A DNA stretch of 43,804 nucleotides, taken from Candidatus Merdinaster equi (lineage in GTDB: Bacteria > Bacillota > Clostridia > Lachnospirales > Lachnospiraceae). The stretch is taken from assembly GCA_018064935.1 (NCBI GenBank), contig JAGHUF010000034.1, positions 1-43,804 of the forward strand, read 5' to 3'. Each line of letters begins with the position of its first letter. Within the stretch, counting starts at the first letter, position 1. Position numbers and translations under genes: made by a program. Below are positions 9,540-19,375 of the stretch, in pieces. The notes under the pieces are model-generated. The model worked only from the letters and a program-made list of their open reading frames with translations, had not been told where the DNA came from and ran no database searches.

Positions 9540-9568
9540 ATAATACAGATAAAATAGATTGCGGTCAA
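9540..9568 (-). promoter_or_regulatory. Promoter of the DUF1292 gene
   Basis: Read on the minus strand: TTGACC (9568-9563), a 17-bp spacer, TATTAT (9545-9540). It directs transcription into the DUF1292 gene, about 37 bp upstream of its start codon. Confidence 0.7.
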
Positions 9569-9658
9569 AAGATATTTACTATCAAAAAACGGATGAAATA
9601 CAAAAAGAAATCATATATAATTAAATCTATATGACTAAAATTGAATGGACATAAGTTG

Positions 9659-11500
9659 ATGATGACTATTAAAAAAGGAATTCCATATCCATTTGGCGCA
9701 CGTCTCATGGCGGATGGCGTACATTTTGCCACTGCTTTTGAGGACCCATTTGATGCAGGGATAATACTATATCAGAAAAGCGGAGATAAGATTACAACTG
9801 AACGTATCCAAATGAAGCCTGAATATTTTGTAGGGAATATTGGATGCGTTATTGTTGATGGAATTGACCCGGAAAACACATATTACAATTTCTATGAGGG
9901 AGAGAAGGTTTATCTTGATCCTCACGCAAGAGGAATTGTGGGCAGAGAGAAATATGGTGCGGATCCAACAGCTAGAAGTCAGAGCATGTGTGCAATTCCA
10001 ACTTCATCTTTTGACTGGGAGGATGATTCTCCACTATGTATTCCTTATGAGGAATCTGTGTTCTATTGTCTTCATGTCAGAGGCTTCTCGAATGGTAAGA
10101 GAAGCGGAGTGAAGACTGGGCACAAAGGAACTTTCGCAGGAATAATTGATAAAATACCATACTTTAAGGAGTTGGGCGTTAAGAATCTTGAACTAATGCC
10201 TGTGTATGAATATGACGAGTGGGACAGCTTTGTTACAGTTGATGCCAACTCTGAAGTGCCCAAGGATATTGTGCAATATAAGATGAACTATTGGGGATAT
10301 AAAGAGGCTGCTTTTTTTGCACCCAAGAGATCATATAGTAGCCAGAATAATTCTGCGGATGAGTTCAAGAGTATGGTTCGCAGTGCACATGAGAATGGAA
10401 TTGAGATAATTCTTCAAATGTATTTCCCGGATTCAATTAAGCCAGGTTATATTCTGGAGGTGCTTAGATTCTGGGTTATGGAATATCATGTCGATGGCTT
10501 TCATCTAATGGGTAATAGAATCCCACTTACACTTTTGGGAACAGAACCGATGTTTTCAAATACCAAGCTTATTTACTATGGATTTCCTGTTGAAGAGATA
10601 TATAAACCGTCAGAGCTTCCGAAGTTTTTGAATCTGGGTGTGTTTACTGAAGATTTCCAAATTGCTGCTAGAAAATTCCTGAAGGGTGATGAGAATATGC
10701 TGTCAGAAATGATGCAGAAAATGACATCACTTCAGACAAGGTGTGCCAATTTCAGGAATATCACTAATTATTATGGCTTCACTTTGACTGATCTTGTTTC
10801 ATATGACAGGAAACATAATGCAGACAATGGCGAAGACAATAGGGATGGAGCAGACTTGAATTATAGCTGGAACTGTGGAGAGGAAGGCGATAGCAAGAAG
10901 AGTCTTGTAAAAAAGACCAGAAAGAAGCAGCTTAGAAATGCAATGGCAATCGCAATTCTTTCACAGGGAACCCCATTTCTTATGGCGGGTGATGAGGACC
11001 TGAATTCTCAGGACGGAAATAATAATCCATATTGCCAGGACAACGAAATCGGATATAAAGACTGGAATCATACGAAGGCGTCTATAGCTCAATTTGAATT
11101 TGTGCAGGGGCTGCTTAAATTAAGGGCAAAGCACCCAACTTTGAGAAAGGGACATTTGCAGATTCCTACTATTTCTGGAAGTTCAGAGTTCCCGGAAATA
11201 TCATTCCATTCAGATGAAGCCTTTTCGCTTAACACGGCTGCTTATAATCGTCATATTGGAATTATGTATGGCGGTTTGTATGGTGATAGAAAAGGCAATC
11301 TTGACGAGGATGTATTTGTTGCATTCAATATGCATTGGCTTGATCAGAAGATGGCTTTACCTGCGCCTGGTAAGAATTATGAATGGGTAAAGGTTCTTGA
11401 TACATCAGATGAGCAGGCTTTTGAGGAAAAGAAAATAGAAGAACTAATTCAGACTATGCCTGGAAGGACAGTTCAGATGTACGTAAGGCGCAAAAAGTGA
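9659..11500 (+). CDS. GlgX/pullulanase-like GH13 protein, catalytic residues lost
   Basis: The fold is clear: an N-terminal CBM48-like domain (GIPYPFGARLMADGVHFA), then a GH13 barrel beginning with FYCLHVRGFS, KGTFAGIIDKIPYFKELGV and ELMPVYE, as in glycogen debranching enzymes and pullulanases. All four catalytic regions are changed: region I DVVFNH is ILQMYFPD; region II GFRFDLA is GFHLMGN, losing Arg and the nucleophile Asp; region III has KLIYYGF where an AEPW-type Glu belongs; region IV, normally HDGFTL, is NYYGFTL. It should not hydrolyse glucan but may still bind it. TATAAT (9616-9621) is a possible -10. Start choice is uncertain: TTG 9641, ATG 9659 or ATG 9662; I prefer ATG 9659 (613 residues). 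The stop overlaps the next gene (GTGA). Confidence 0.85.
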   Translation: MMTIKKGIPYPFGARLMADGVHFATAFEDPFDAGIILYQKSGDKITTERIQMKPEYFVGNIGCVIVDGIDPENTYYNFYEGEKVYLDPHARGIVGREKYGADPTARSQSMCAIPTSSFDWEDDSPLCIPYEESVFYCLHVRGFSNGKRSGVKTGHKGTFAGIIDKIPYFKELGVKNLELMPVYEYDEWDSFVTVDANSEVPKDIVQYKMNYWGYKEAAFFAPKRSYSSQNNSADEFKSMVRSAHENGIEIILQMYFPDSIKPGYILEVLRFWVMEYHVDGFHLMGNRIPLTLLGTEPMFSNTKLIYYGFPVEEIYKPSELPKFLNLGVFTEDFQIAARKFLKGDENMLSEMMQKMTSLQTRCANFRNITNYYGFTLTDLVSYDRKHNADNGEDNRDGADLNYSWNCGEEGDSKKSLVKKTRKKQLRNAMAIAILSQGTPFLMAGDEDLNSQDGNNNPYCQDNEIGYKDWNHTKASIAQFEFVQGLLKLRAKHPTLRKGHLQIPTISGSSEFPEISFHSDEAFSLNTAAYNRHIGIMYGGLYGDRKGNLDEDVFVAFNMHWLDQKMALPAPGKNYEWVKVLDTSDEQAFEEKKIEELIQTMPGRTVQMYVRRKK

Positions 11501-12060
11501 AACTCATACAACATTTTAAAACAATTACAAAGCATAGACATGAAGTCATGAAGGGGTGCTTTAGAATAGGGCTATTCAGGCAAGGGCTTCTGCATGATTT
11601 GTCCAAATATATGCCGGATGAATTCAGTGCTGGAGTCAAGTACTATCAAGGGACGCGGAGCCCCAATGCTATGGAGCGAGAAGAGAATGGCTTTTCAACG
11701 GCCTGGATGCACCATAAAGGGCGGAATAAACATCACTACGAATACTGGTCTGATTTTGACAGAAAATCGAGGACGATGATTCCGGCACCAATGCCGACAA
11801 AATACGTGGCAGAAATGTATGCTGACAGAGTTGCAGCTTGTAAAGTATATGAGAAGGACCAATATACTGAAAGCAGTGCTCTTAAGTATTTTGATAAAGC
11901 AATTGACAAAGATTTGATGCATGAAAAAACAAGAAGGCAGTTAAGAATTTTGCTGAATATGCTTGCAACTAAAGGCGAAGAAAAGACCAATGCATATATA
12001 CGTAAGCAAGTTCTACATAATGATAATTTCTTTACCAGATTGATTAGCAGATTAGTATAA
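11497..12060 (+). CDS. DUF5662 family protein
   Basis: This 187-residue protein matches the DUF5662 type found in Lachnospiraceae. It has a conserved His/Asp pattern suggestive of a metal site: KHRHEV, then GLLHDLSKY, then MHHKGRNKHHYEYW. HDLSKY followed by paired His residues resembles HD-type phosphohydrolases, but I cannot assign a reaction. The start is GTG, sharing four bases with the previous stop (GTGA), preceded by AAGGCG. This coupling to the catalytically dead GH13 gene suggests the two are made together. The reading GTG rather than a later ATG is supported by the overlap and by the full N-terminal helix. Confidence 0.75.
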   Translation: MKLIQHFKTITKHRHEVMKGCFRIGLFRQGLLHDLSKYMPDEFSAGVKYYQGTRSPNAMEREENGFSTAWMHHKGRNKHHYEYWSDFDRKSRTMIPAPMPTKYVAEMYADRVAACKVYEKDQYTESSALKYFDKAIDKDLMHEKTRRQLRILLNMLATKGEEKTNAYIRKQVLHNDNFFTRLISRLV

Positions 12061-12079
12061 AGGGAAAAGGACAACGAAT

Positions 12080-13135
12080 ATGAAGCAGGATGAAAGATTT
12101 GTAGCATATGTGTCTACCTACACAATGAAAGATAATAAGGGCATCAAAATATATGATGTCGATATGAAGAATGGATTGTTTAATTTGAAGGGTGAAGTGG
12201 AGATAACAAACTCTTCATATATAACAGTTTCGCACAGTAAGAAGTATTTGTATGCTATCACTGATTTCGGTGTGGAGAGCTTTAAGATTGAACCGGATGG
12301 TTTTTTGACTCAAATAAATATAGCTTCAATTAACGGTATGAGAGGCTGTTATCTGTCGACAGATTTTAAGGATGAGTTTCTGTTTGTAGCTGGATATCAT
12401 GATGGAAAGATTACAGTTCTCAGAGTTAATGAGGATGGATCCGTTGGTGCGATTAGTGATGAGCTGTATCTGAAAGGTTTGGGCTCTGTTGCTGATAGGA
12501 ATTTCCGCCCTCATGTCAACTGCGTAAAGATGACCAGGGATAATAAGTATCTTCTTGCAGCAGATCCTGGAATGGATCATGTTAATGTGTATAAACTCGA
12601 TCGTGCTACAGGAAAGCTTAGTTTAGTAGATATTATTAGGTCAGAAATCGAGTCTGCACCAAGACACATCTGTTTTAGTAAGGATGGCAATTTTGCATAT
12701 ATCGTTCATGAGATTAAGAATTATATTGATGTATATTCATACGTTGATAACGATGGCGATCCAGAGTTCGAGAAGATACAGACTGTGTCCACATTGAATG
12801 ATTATCACGCAAGTAATTCTGCTGCATGTACAATCCGTTTTTCATATGATTACAGTTATCTTGTGTCTTCAAATGCAGGGGATAATTCTGCAATTGTTTT
12901 CAAGGTTGACCAAAAGACTGGTTTACTTGAGAAGATGAAGTGTTTGCCAATAAGTGGTGATTATCCTAAGGATGCAGCATTATTCCCGGATAATAAGCAT
13001 CTTCTTGCCCTAAATAATGAATCTAATACAATTACATTCTTCAACTTTAATGAAGAGAATGGACTTATTGCGTTATCAGCTAAGCCTCTTAAGGTTTCTA
13101 GCCCTAATTGTATTGCTTTCTTTAAACTCAAATAA
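12080..13135 (+). CDS. Lactonase-family seven-bladed beta-propeller
   Basis: This 351-residue protein belongs to the lactonase (YbhE/Pgl, PF10282) family. It shows the repeated blade pattern ending in IKIYDVD, VNVYKLD, IDVYSYV and AIVFKVD, with signature segments RPHVNCVKMTRDNKYLLAADPG and APRHICFSKDGNFAYIVHE split over blades 3-5. Some members hydrolyse 6-phosphogluconolactone; others have unknown substrates, so I give no symbol. There is no signal peptide, so it is cytoplasmic. It follows the DUF5662 gene by 19 bases with AAAAGGAC as ribosome site and is probably co-transcribed. Confidence 0.85.
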   Translation: MKQDERFVAYVSTYTMKDNKGIKIYDVDMKNGLFNLKGEVEITNSSYITVSHSKKYLYAITDFGVESFKIEPDGFLTQINIASINGMRGCYLSTDFKDEFLFVAGYHDGKITVLRVNEDGSVGAISDELYLKGLGSVADRNFRPHVNCVKMTRDNKYLLAADPGMDHVNVYKLDRATGKLSLVDIIRSEIESAPRHICFSKDGNFAYIVHEIKNYIDVYSYVDNDGDPEFEKIQTVSTLNDYHASNSAACTIRFSYDYSYLVSSNAGDNSAIVFKVDQKTGLLEKMKCLPISGDYPKDAALFPDNKHLLALNNESNTITFFNFNEENGLIALSAKPLKVSSPNCIAFFKLK

Positions 13136-13163
13136 TTATTAGTTTTTTAAAGGTACTGTCGTA

Positions 13164-14231
13164 ATGCCACTTAAGCAGAGAATATTAAACAAATTATCGC
13201 GAATATCGCGCAAAAACAAACTGCTTAGACCTGTCATGCTGGTTGTGATTTTTGTGTTTCTTGCAATTACTCACTTTTTTGCTTATTTATTCAGGTCTTG
13301 GGAGAAGTTTGCGTTAATTGCTGCAATTCTTCTTGTCTCTGTACTTGGCTCAAGCTATGCTCTTCCTGTTATTTTGGATATCAATTCTGTGGGTGAAGAT
13401 AGTCTTACCTTCACATCCTCTCTTGATGAGATGATTAATAATGGAGAGTTGATAGGCGTGGATGATGACAGTGATATTGAAGGGTTCGATTCTTTTACAG
13501 ATGATTCAGGTAATGAAGATTACGATCCGGAACTCGAAGGTGCAGTAACTGTAGATGATTTGTTGTTAATCAATGCTGATCTGCTCGAGAAAATGGAGTA
13601 TGAGCTGAAGAACGAAGAGACATATGTATACAATCAGTCAGATGAAATAAGGCGTTTTTCGTCTGATGAGTGGTCAATAATTCTGGTAAATAAGCAGCAC
13701 CCAATTCCAGACGATTACTCAATGACACTTGCCAGCATATCAGGTTCTATGAAATGTGATGAGAGAGCATTGCCAGATCTGCTTAATATGTTAAAAAAAG
13801 CAAAATCTGATGGGGTTCCGCTGATTGTATGTTCTCCATACAGAGATATGACTAAGCAGATTTCACTTTTTGAACGTAAGATTAATGCATATATGAGGCG
13901 TGGTCTCAATTACATGGATGCATATAAAATGGCTTCACAGGCTGTCACTGTTCCGGGTGCATCAGAGCATCAGCTTGGACTTGCGATGGATATATATTCC
14001 GCTGATCATAAATCATTGAATGAGGCCTTTGGCGATACAATGTCGGGAAAATGGCTTGCACATCATAGCTGGGAATACGGTTATATTTTGAGATATCCCA
14101 AGGACAAGGAGTATATTACCAGCATTGAGTATGAACCATGGCATTTCCGCTATGTTGGCAAAGAAGCTGCAGCAATTATATATTCTCAGAATCTTACTTT
14201 GGAAGAGTTCTGGGAAATGTATGTTGATTGA
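13164..14231 (+). CDS. Membrane-anchored D-alanyl-D-alanine carboxypeptidase (M15B, VanY-like)
   Basis: A 355-residue protein with hydrophobic N-terminal segments at about residues 20-72, then an acidic linker (about 75-130, rich in Asp/Glu), then a VanY-type M15B peptidase domain. Zinc ligands are in SEHQLGLAMDI (His and Asp near 269 and 276) and EPWHFRYVG (His near 327). The substrate-binding SPYRD segment is present, as is the usual helix with GLNYMDAYKMA. It should trim the terminal D-Ala of peptidoglycan stem peptides outside the cell. Nothing around it suggests glycopeptide resistance (no VanA/VanH/VanX), so housekeeping wall maturation is likely. It ends 12 bases before tgt. Confidence 0.88.
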   Translation: MPLKQRILNKLSRISRKNKLLRPVMLVVIFVFLAITHFFAYLFRSWEKFALIAAILLVSVLGSSYALPVILDINSVGEDSLTFTSSLDEMINNGELIGVDDDSDIEGFDSFTDDSGNEDYDPELEGAVTVDDLLLINADLLEKMEYELKNEETYVYNQSDEIRRFSSDEWSIILVNKQHPIPDDYSMTLASISGSMKCDERALPDLLNMLKKAKSDGVPLIVCSPYRDMTKQISLFERKINAYMRRGLNYMDAYKMASQAVTVPGASEHQLGLAMDIYSADHKSLNEAFGDTMSGKWLAHHSWEYGYILRYPKDKEYITSIEYEPWHFRYVGKEAAAIIYSQNLTLEEFWEMYVD

Positions 14232-15386
<1,155 letters not shown>

Positions 15387-15450
15387 CTTGCTGAAATGAG
15401 CACCAAAGTGTAGAATACACAATAGATTTGTTTTTTGGAGGAATTATATA

Positions 15451-15828
15451 ATGAGTAACATTTTATTAGATGCAGCAGCAGCGGCTAATCAGGTAGCAAC
15501 AGGCGCTTCAGGCGGACAGCAGCAGGCAACAGGCTTTGCAGGTTTTCTTCAGGGCTGGGGTGGTATTCTGATTTACCTTGTTGTAATAGTTGGTTTCTTC
15601 TATTTTGTAATGATTAGACCTCAGAGTAAGGAAAAGAAGAAGATGGCAGCAATGATGTCTACTCTTGAGGCTGGTGATAGCGTACTTACAAGCAGCGGTT
15701 TTTATGGAACAGTAATTGACGTGACAGATGATTCGGTCATCGTTGAATTCGGAAACAATAAGAACTGCCGAATCCCTATGCAGAAGGCAGCAATCGTACA
15801 GGTTGAAAAGCCCGACACTGCTCAATAA
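15451..15828 (+). CDS. yajC: Preprotein translocase subunit YajC
   Basis: Small single-pass membrane partner of SecDF-YidC. A Gln/Ala/Gly-rich N-terminus leads to a TM segment at about residues 36-55 (GGILIYLVVIVGFFYFVMI), then the family signature RPQSKEKKKM and a cytoplasmic beta domain with LEAGDSVLTSSGFYGTV. The 125-residue length is usual. The ribosome site is TTGGAGGAA. The gene comes directly after tgt, and a terminator follows it, so the unit ends here without secD or secF. Confidence 0.95.
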   Translation: MSNILLDAAAAANQVATGASGGQQQATGFAGFLQGWGGILIYLVVIVGFFYFVMIRPQSKEKKKMAAMMSTLEAGDSVLTSSGFYGTVIDVTDDSVIVEFGNNKNCRIPMQKAAIVQVEKPDTAQ

Positions 15829-15839
15829 GAAGTGATTGG

Positions 15840-15876
15840 AAAGAGGCGCGGGGCAACCTGATGCCTCTTTTATTCT
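15840..15876 (+). terminator. Rho-independent terminator after yajC
   Basis: AAAGAGGC (15840-15847) pairs perfectly with GCCTCTTT (15863-15870) around a 15-base loop; the T-rich tail is TATTCTTATT. It separates tgt-yajC from ilvD. Confidence 0.75.
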
Positions 15877-15907
15877 TATTCATTTATAGTAAGGAGATAT
15901 AAGTAAT

Positions 15908-17587
15908 ATGAGAAGTGATAATGTTAAAGAAGGAATGCAGCAGGCACCTCATAGGTCTTTGTTTAATGCCCTTGGCTTTACACAGGAAGAAATGAAAAAG
16001 CCAATGATTGGTATTGTAAGCTCATACAATGAGATTGTGCCTGGACATATGAATCTTGATAAAATTGTTAATGCTGTAAAGCTCGGTGTTGCAGAAGCGG
16101 GCGGAGTTCCTGTTGTTTTTCCGGCAATTGCTGTTTGCGATGGAATTGCAATGGGACATGTAGGAATGAAGTATTCATTAGTTACAAGAGATCTTATTGC
16201 TGACTCGACAGAGTGTATGGCAATGGCACACCAGTTTGATGCGCTCGTAATGGTGCCAAACTGTGACAAAAACGTGCCTGGTCTTCTTATGGCAGCTGCA
16301 AGACTCAATTTACCAACAGTGTTTGTCTCAGGTGGTCCGATGCTTGCAGGACGAATTAAAGGTCAGAAGAAGTCATTGTCTGCTATGTTTGAAGCAGTAG
16401 GTGCATACTCTGCTGGAAATATGACAGAGGAAGAAGTATGCGAATATGAAGCAAAGGTATGTCCAACATGTGGAAGCTGTTCAGGAATGTATACAGCTAA
16501 TTCAATGAACTGCCTGACTGAAGCTCTTGGAATGGGACTTCCAGGAAACGGAACAATTCCAGCTGTATATTCTGAAAGAATTAAGCTTGCTAAACATGCC
16601 GGAATGAAAGTAATGGAAATGCTTGAGAAGAATATTAGAGCAAGAGACATTATTACAAAAGAGGCAATAATGAATGCCCTTACTGTTGACATGGCTCTTG
16701 GATGCTCAACAAACTCAATGCTTCATCTTCCAGCAATTGCTCATGAAATTGGTTGGGATTTTGATATCGCATACGCTAATGAGATTTCAGAGAAGACACC
16801 TAATATGTGTCATCTTGCACCAGCAGGTCCTACATATATGGAAGATCTGAATGAAGCTGGTGGCGTATATGCTGTTATGAATCAGCTTATGGAGGCTGGA
16901 CTTCTTAATACAGACTGTATGACGGTTACAGGTAAAACAGTTGGAGAGAACGTCAAGAATTGCAAGAATCTTGATGAGACTGTAATTAGACCTTTGAGTA
17001 ATCCATATTCAACAACAGGTGGCCTCGCTGTATTAAAGGGTAATCTTGCACCAGATGGATCTGTTGTTAAGAGAAGCGCAGTCGTTCCTGAGATGATGGT
17101 ACATACTGGTCCAGCGAGAGTGTTTGACTGTGAAGAAGATGCAATCGCTGCAATTAAGGGTGGAAAGATTGTTGCAGGTGATGTTGTTGTCATCAGATAT
17201 GAAGGCCCTAAGGGCGGACCGGGTATGAGAGAGATGCTCAATCCAACATCTGCAATTGCAGGAATGGGACTTGGTGCATCTGTAGCTCTTATTACAGATG
17301 GTCGTTTTTCGGGTGCGAGCCGTGGTGCTTCAATTGGTCATGTTTCGCCAGAAGCAGCTGTTGGCGGTCCAATTGCACTTGTTGAGGAAGGCGATACTAT
17401 CACAGTTGATATTCCTGGATATGCAATTACTCTTCATGTATCTGATGAGGAACTTGCAAAGAGAAAGGCTAACTGGACACCAAGAGAGCCTAAGGTTACA
17501 ACAGGTTATCTTTCAAGATATGAAAAACTCGTTACAAGTGGTAACAGAGGAGCTGTATTACAGGTTCCTGGTAAGGAGGAAAAATAA
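15908..17587 (+). CDS. ilvD: Dihydroxy-acid dehydratase
   Basis: Iron-sulfur dehydratase catalysing the third common step of valine and isoleucine synthesis (dihydroxy-acid to 2-keto acid). It is 559 residues, normal for IlvD/Edd. Cluster ligands lie in [11 protein letters not shown] and [18 protein letters not shown]; other family segments are [14 protein letters not shown] and [21 protein letters not shown]. The ribosome site is TAAGGAG. The stop directly abuts the ilvB start (TAA then ATG). No T-box or leader peptide fits in the 70 bases upstream. Confidence 0.97.
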   Translation: MRSDNVKEGMQQAPHRSLFNALGFTQEEMKKPMIGIVSSYNEIVPGHMNLDKIVNAVKLGVAEAGGVPVVFPAIAVCDGIAMGHVGMKYSLVTRDLIADSTECMAMAHQFDALVMVPNCDKNVPGLLMAAARLNLPTVFVSGGPMLAGRIKGQKKSLSAMFEAVGAYSAGNMTEEEVCEYEAKVCPTCGSCSGMYTANSMNCLTEALGMGLPGNGTIPAVYSERIKLAKHAGMKVMEMLEKNIRARDIITKEAIMNALTVDMALGCSTNSMLHLPAIAHEIGWDFDIAYANEISEKTPNMCHLAPAGPTYMEDLNEAGGVYAVMNQLMEAGLLNTDCMTVTGKTVGENVKNCKNLDETVIRPLSNPYSTTGGLAVLKGNLAPDGSVVKRSAVVPEMMVHTGPARVFDCEEDAIAAIKGGKIVAGDVVVIRYEGPKGGPGMREMLNPTSAIAGMGLGASVALITDGRFSGASRGASIGHVSPEAAVGGPIALVEEGDTITVDIPGYAITLHVSDEELAKRKANWTPREPKVTTGYLSRYEKLVTSGNRGAVLQVPGKEEK

Positions 17588-19276
17588 ATGTTATTAACCG
17601 GTTCTGAAATTGTAGTTGAATGTTTGAAGGAACAGGGAGTTGATACTGTATTTGGTTACCCAGGCGGTACTATTTTAAATGTTTACGATGCACTCTATAA
17701 GCATCAGGATGAGATATTCCATGTTCTTACAAGCCATGAGCAGGGGGCAGCCCATGCAGCTGATGGATATGCAAGAGCAACTGGTAAAGTCGGAGTGTGT
17801 TTTGCGACATCTGGACCTGGAGCAACTAACCTTGTCACTGGAATTGCGACAGCTTATATGGATTCGATTCCAGTTGTTGCAATCACTGCTAATGTTAATC
17901 TTCCTGCACTTGGAAAAGACACTTTCCAGGAGGTTGATATTGCTGGCGTTGTGATGCCAATTACAAAACATTCCTATATTGTAAAGGACGTTACAAAGCT
18001 CGCAGATACACTTAGAAAGGCCTTTGCCATTGCGAGAGATGGAAGACCAGGACCAGTTCTTGTTGATATTACCAAGGACGTTACTGCTAATACCTGTGAA
18101 TTCGAGCCTAAGAAACCACAGGAAGCAGTAAAAACAGCTAAGTATAATGACTGCGATCTTGAAACTGCTGCAAAACTTATCAAGGAAGCTAAGAAGCCAT
18201 TTTTCTATGTCGGCGGTGGTGTTACATTATCAGGTGCTTCAGCTGAACTGAATGAATTCGTTCATATTGTTGATGCTCCTGTCTGCGATACCTTAATGGG
18301 CAAAGGTGCATTCAATGGTACTGATAAGTTGTACACAGGTATGATTGGAATGCATGGAACCAAGGCAAGTAATCTTGCGGCTTCTGAATGTGATCTGTTA
18401 ATTGGACTTGGCGTTCGTTTCTCTGATCGTGTTACTGGTAATGTTAAGAGATTCTGTGAGAATGCTAAAATTCTTCATATTGATATTGACGCAGCCGAGA
18501 TTGATAAGAATGTTAAAACTACAGCTTCAGTAGTAGGTGATCTTAAGGATATACTTCCTAAACTCTCTAAGATGGTTGGACAGCAGTCGCACACAGAGTG
18601 GGTTGATAAGGTTTTGGGCCTTAAGGAAAAATATCCACTTACATATGATCAGAATAAGCTTACCTGTCCATATATTATTGAACAGCTCTACCAGGTAACT
18701 AATGGCGATGCGATTATTACAACAGATGTTGGACAGCATCAGATGTGGGCTTCTCAGTTCTATACTTATAAGGAGCCAAGAACATTCCTTTCAAGTGGTG
18801 GACTTGGAACTATGGGTTATGGACTTGGAGCATGTATTGGTGCCAAGATGGGAAAACCTGAGAAGGTTGTGGTAAATATCGGTGGAGATGGATGCTTCAG
18901 AATGAACATGAATGAACTTGCAACTGCAAGCCGATATAATATTCCAATCATTCAGGTTATTATCAATAATCATGTTCTGGGTATGGTTCGCCAGTGGCAG
19001 ACATTATTCTATGGCAAGCGTTATTCACAGACTGTTCTTGCAGATAAGGTTGACTTTGTTAAAGTGGCTGAAGGTCTTGGATGTAAGGCTATTCGCGTTA
19101 CAACTAAGGAAGAAGTTGCACCAGCAATTGAGGAAGCAATCAAGGCAGGAGTTCCATGTGTACTTGACTGTATTATCGAAGAGGATGACAAGGTATTCCC
19201 TATGGTTAGTCCTGGTGGTGCCATTGCAGAAGCATTTGATGCTGATGACCTCAAGAAAAAAGAAGAGCAGGCTTAG
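17588..19276 (+). CDS. ilvB: Acetolactate synthase large subunit
   Basis: TPP-dependent enzyme joining pyruvate with pyruvate or 2-ketobutyrate. The 562-residue chain carries the N-terminal TPP glutamate in SHEQGAAHAADGYARA (Glu51), the SGPGATNLVTGIA segment, TKHSY, and the C-terminal TPP/Mg motif GGDGCFRMNMNEL...NNHVLGM. Trp470 in VRQWQ is the residue that in acetohydroxyacid synthases selects 2-ketobutyrate and forms part of the herbicide site, so this copy should serve both valine and isoleucine. It follows ilvD without a gap. Its regulatory subunit is not adjacent: the ilvN genes are 23 kb downstream. Confidence 0.96.
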   Translation: MLLTGSEIVVECLKEQGVDTVFGYPGGTILNVYDALYKHQDEIFHVLTSHEQGAAHAADGYARATGKVGVCFATSGPGATNLVTGIATAYMDSIPVVAITANVNLPALGKDTFQEVDIAGVVMPITKHSYIVKDVTKLADTLRKAFAIARDGRPGPVLVDITKDVTANTCEFEPKKPQEAVKTAKYNDCDLETAAKLIKEAKKPFFYVGGGVTLSGASAELNEFVHIVDAPVCDTLMGKGAFNGTDKLYTGMIGMHGTKASNLAASECDLLIGLGVRFSDRVTGNVKRFCENAKILHIDIDAAEIDKNVKTTASVVGDLKDILPKLSKMVGQQSHTEWVDKVLGLKEKYPLTYDQNKLTCPYIIEQLYQVTNGDAIITTDVGQHQMWASQFYTYKEPRTFLSSGGLGTMGYGLGACIGAKMGKPEKVVVNIGGDGCFRMNMNELATASRYNIPIIQVIINNHVLGMVRQWQTLFYGKRYSQTVLADKVDFVKVAEGLGCKAIRVTTKEEVAPAIEEAIKAGVPCVLDCIIEEDDKVFPMVSPGGAIAEAFDADDLKKKEEQA

Positions 19277-19297
19277 GATTAACGTCCCTTCAATTTC

Positions 19298-19326
19298 TTG
19301 ACGAGTAATATACAAAAGCGTACAAT
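19298..19326 (+). promoter_or_regulatory. serCA promoter
   Basis: TTGACG (19298-19303), 17-bp spacer, TACAAT (19321-19326). Transcription would begin near 19333 and read serC-serA separately from ilvDB; no terminator is visible after ilvB, so readthrough is possible. Confidence 0.7.
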
Positions 19327-19375
19327 AACTAATTGTTGATTTATGAAAATCTATTTTCCTAAGGAGGAGAAAGAA

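Noticed and set aside
13164-14231. Glycopeptide-resistance cluster
   Set aside because: A VanY-like carboxypeptidase alone, without VanH, VanA, VanX or VanRS genes, fits normal cell-wall maturation.
15829-15907. T-box or attenuator before ilvD
   Set aside because: The gap is too short and is filled by the yajC terminator; no T-box core is visible.
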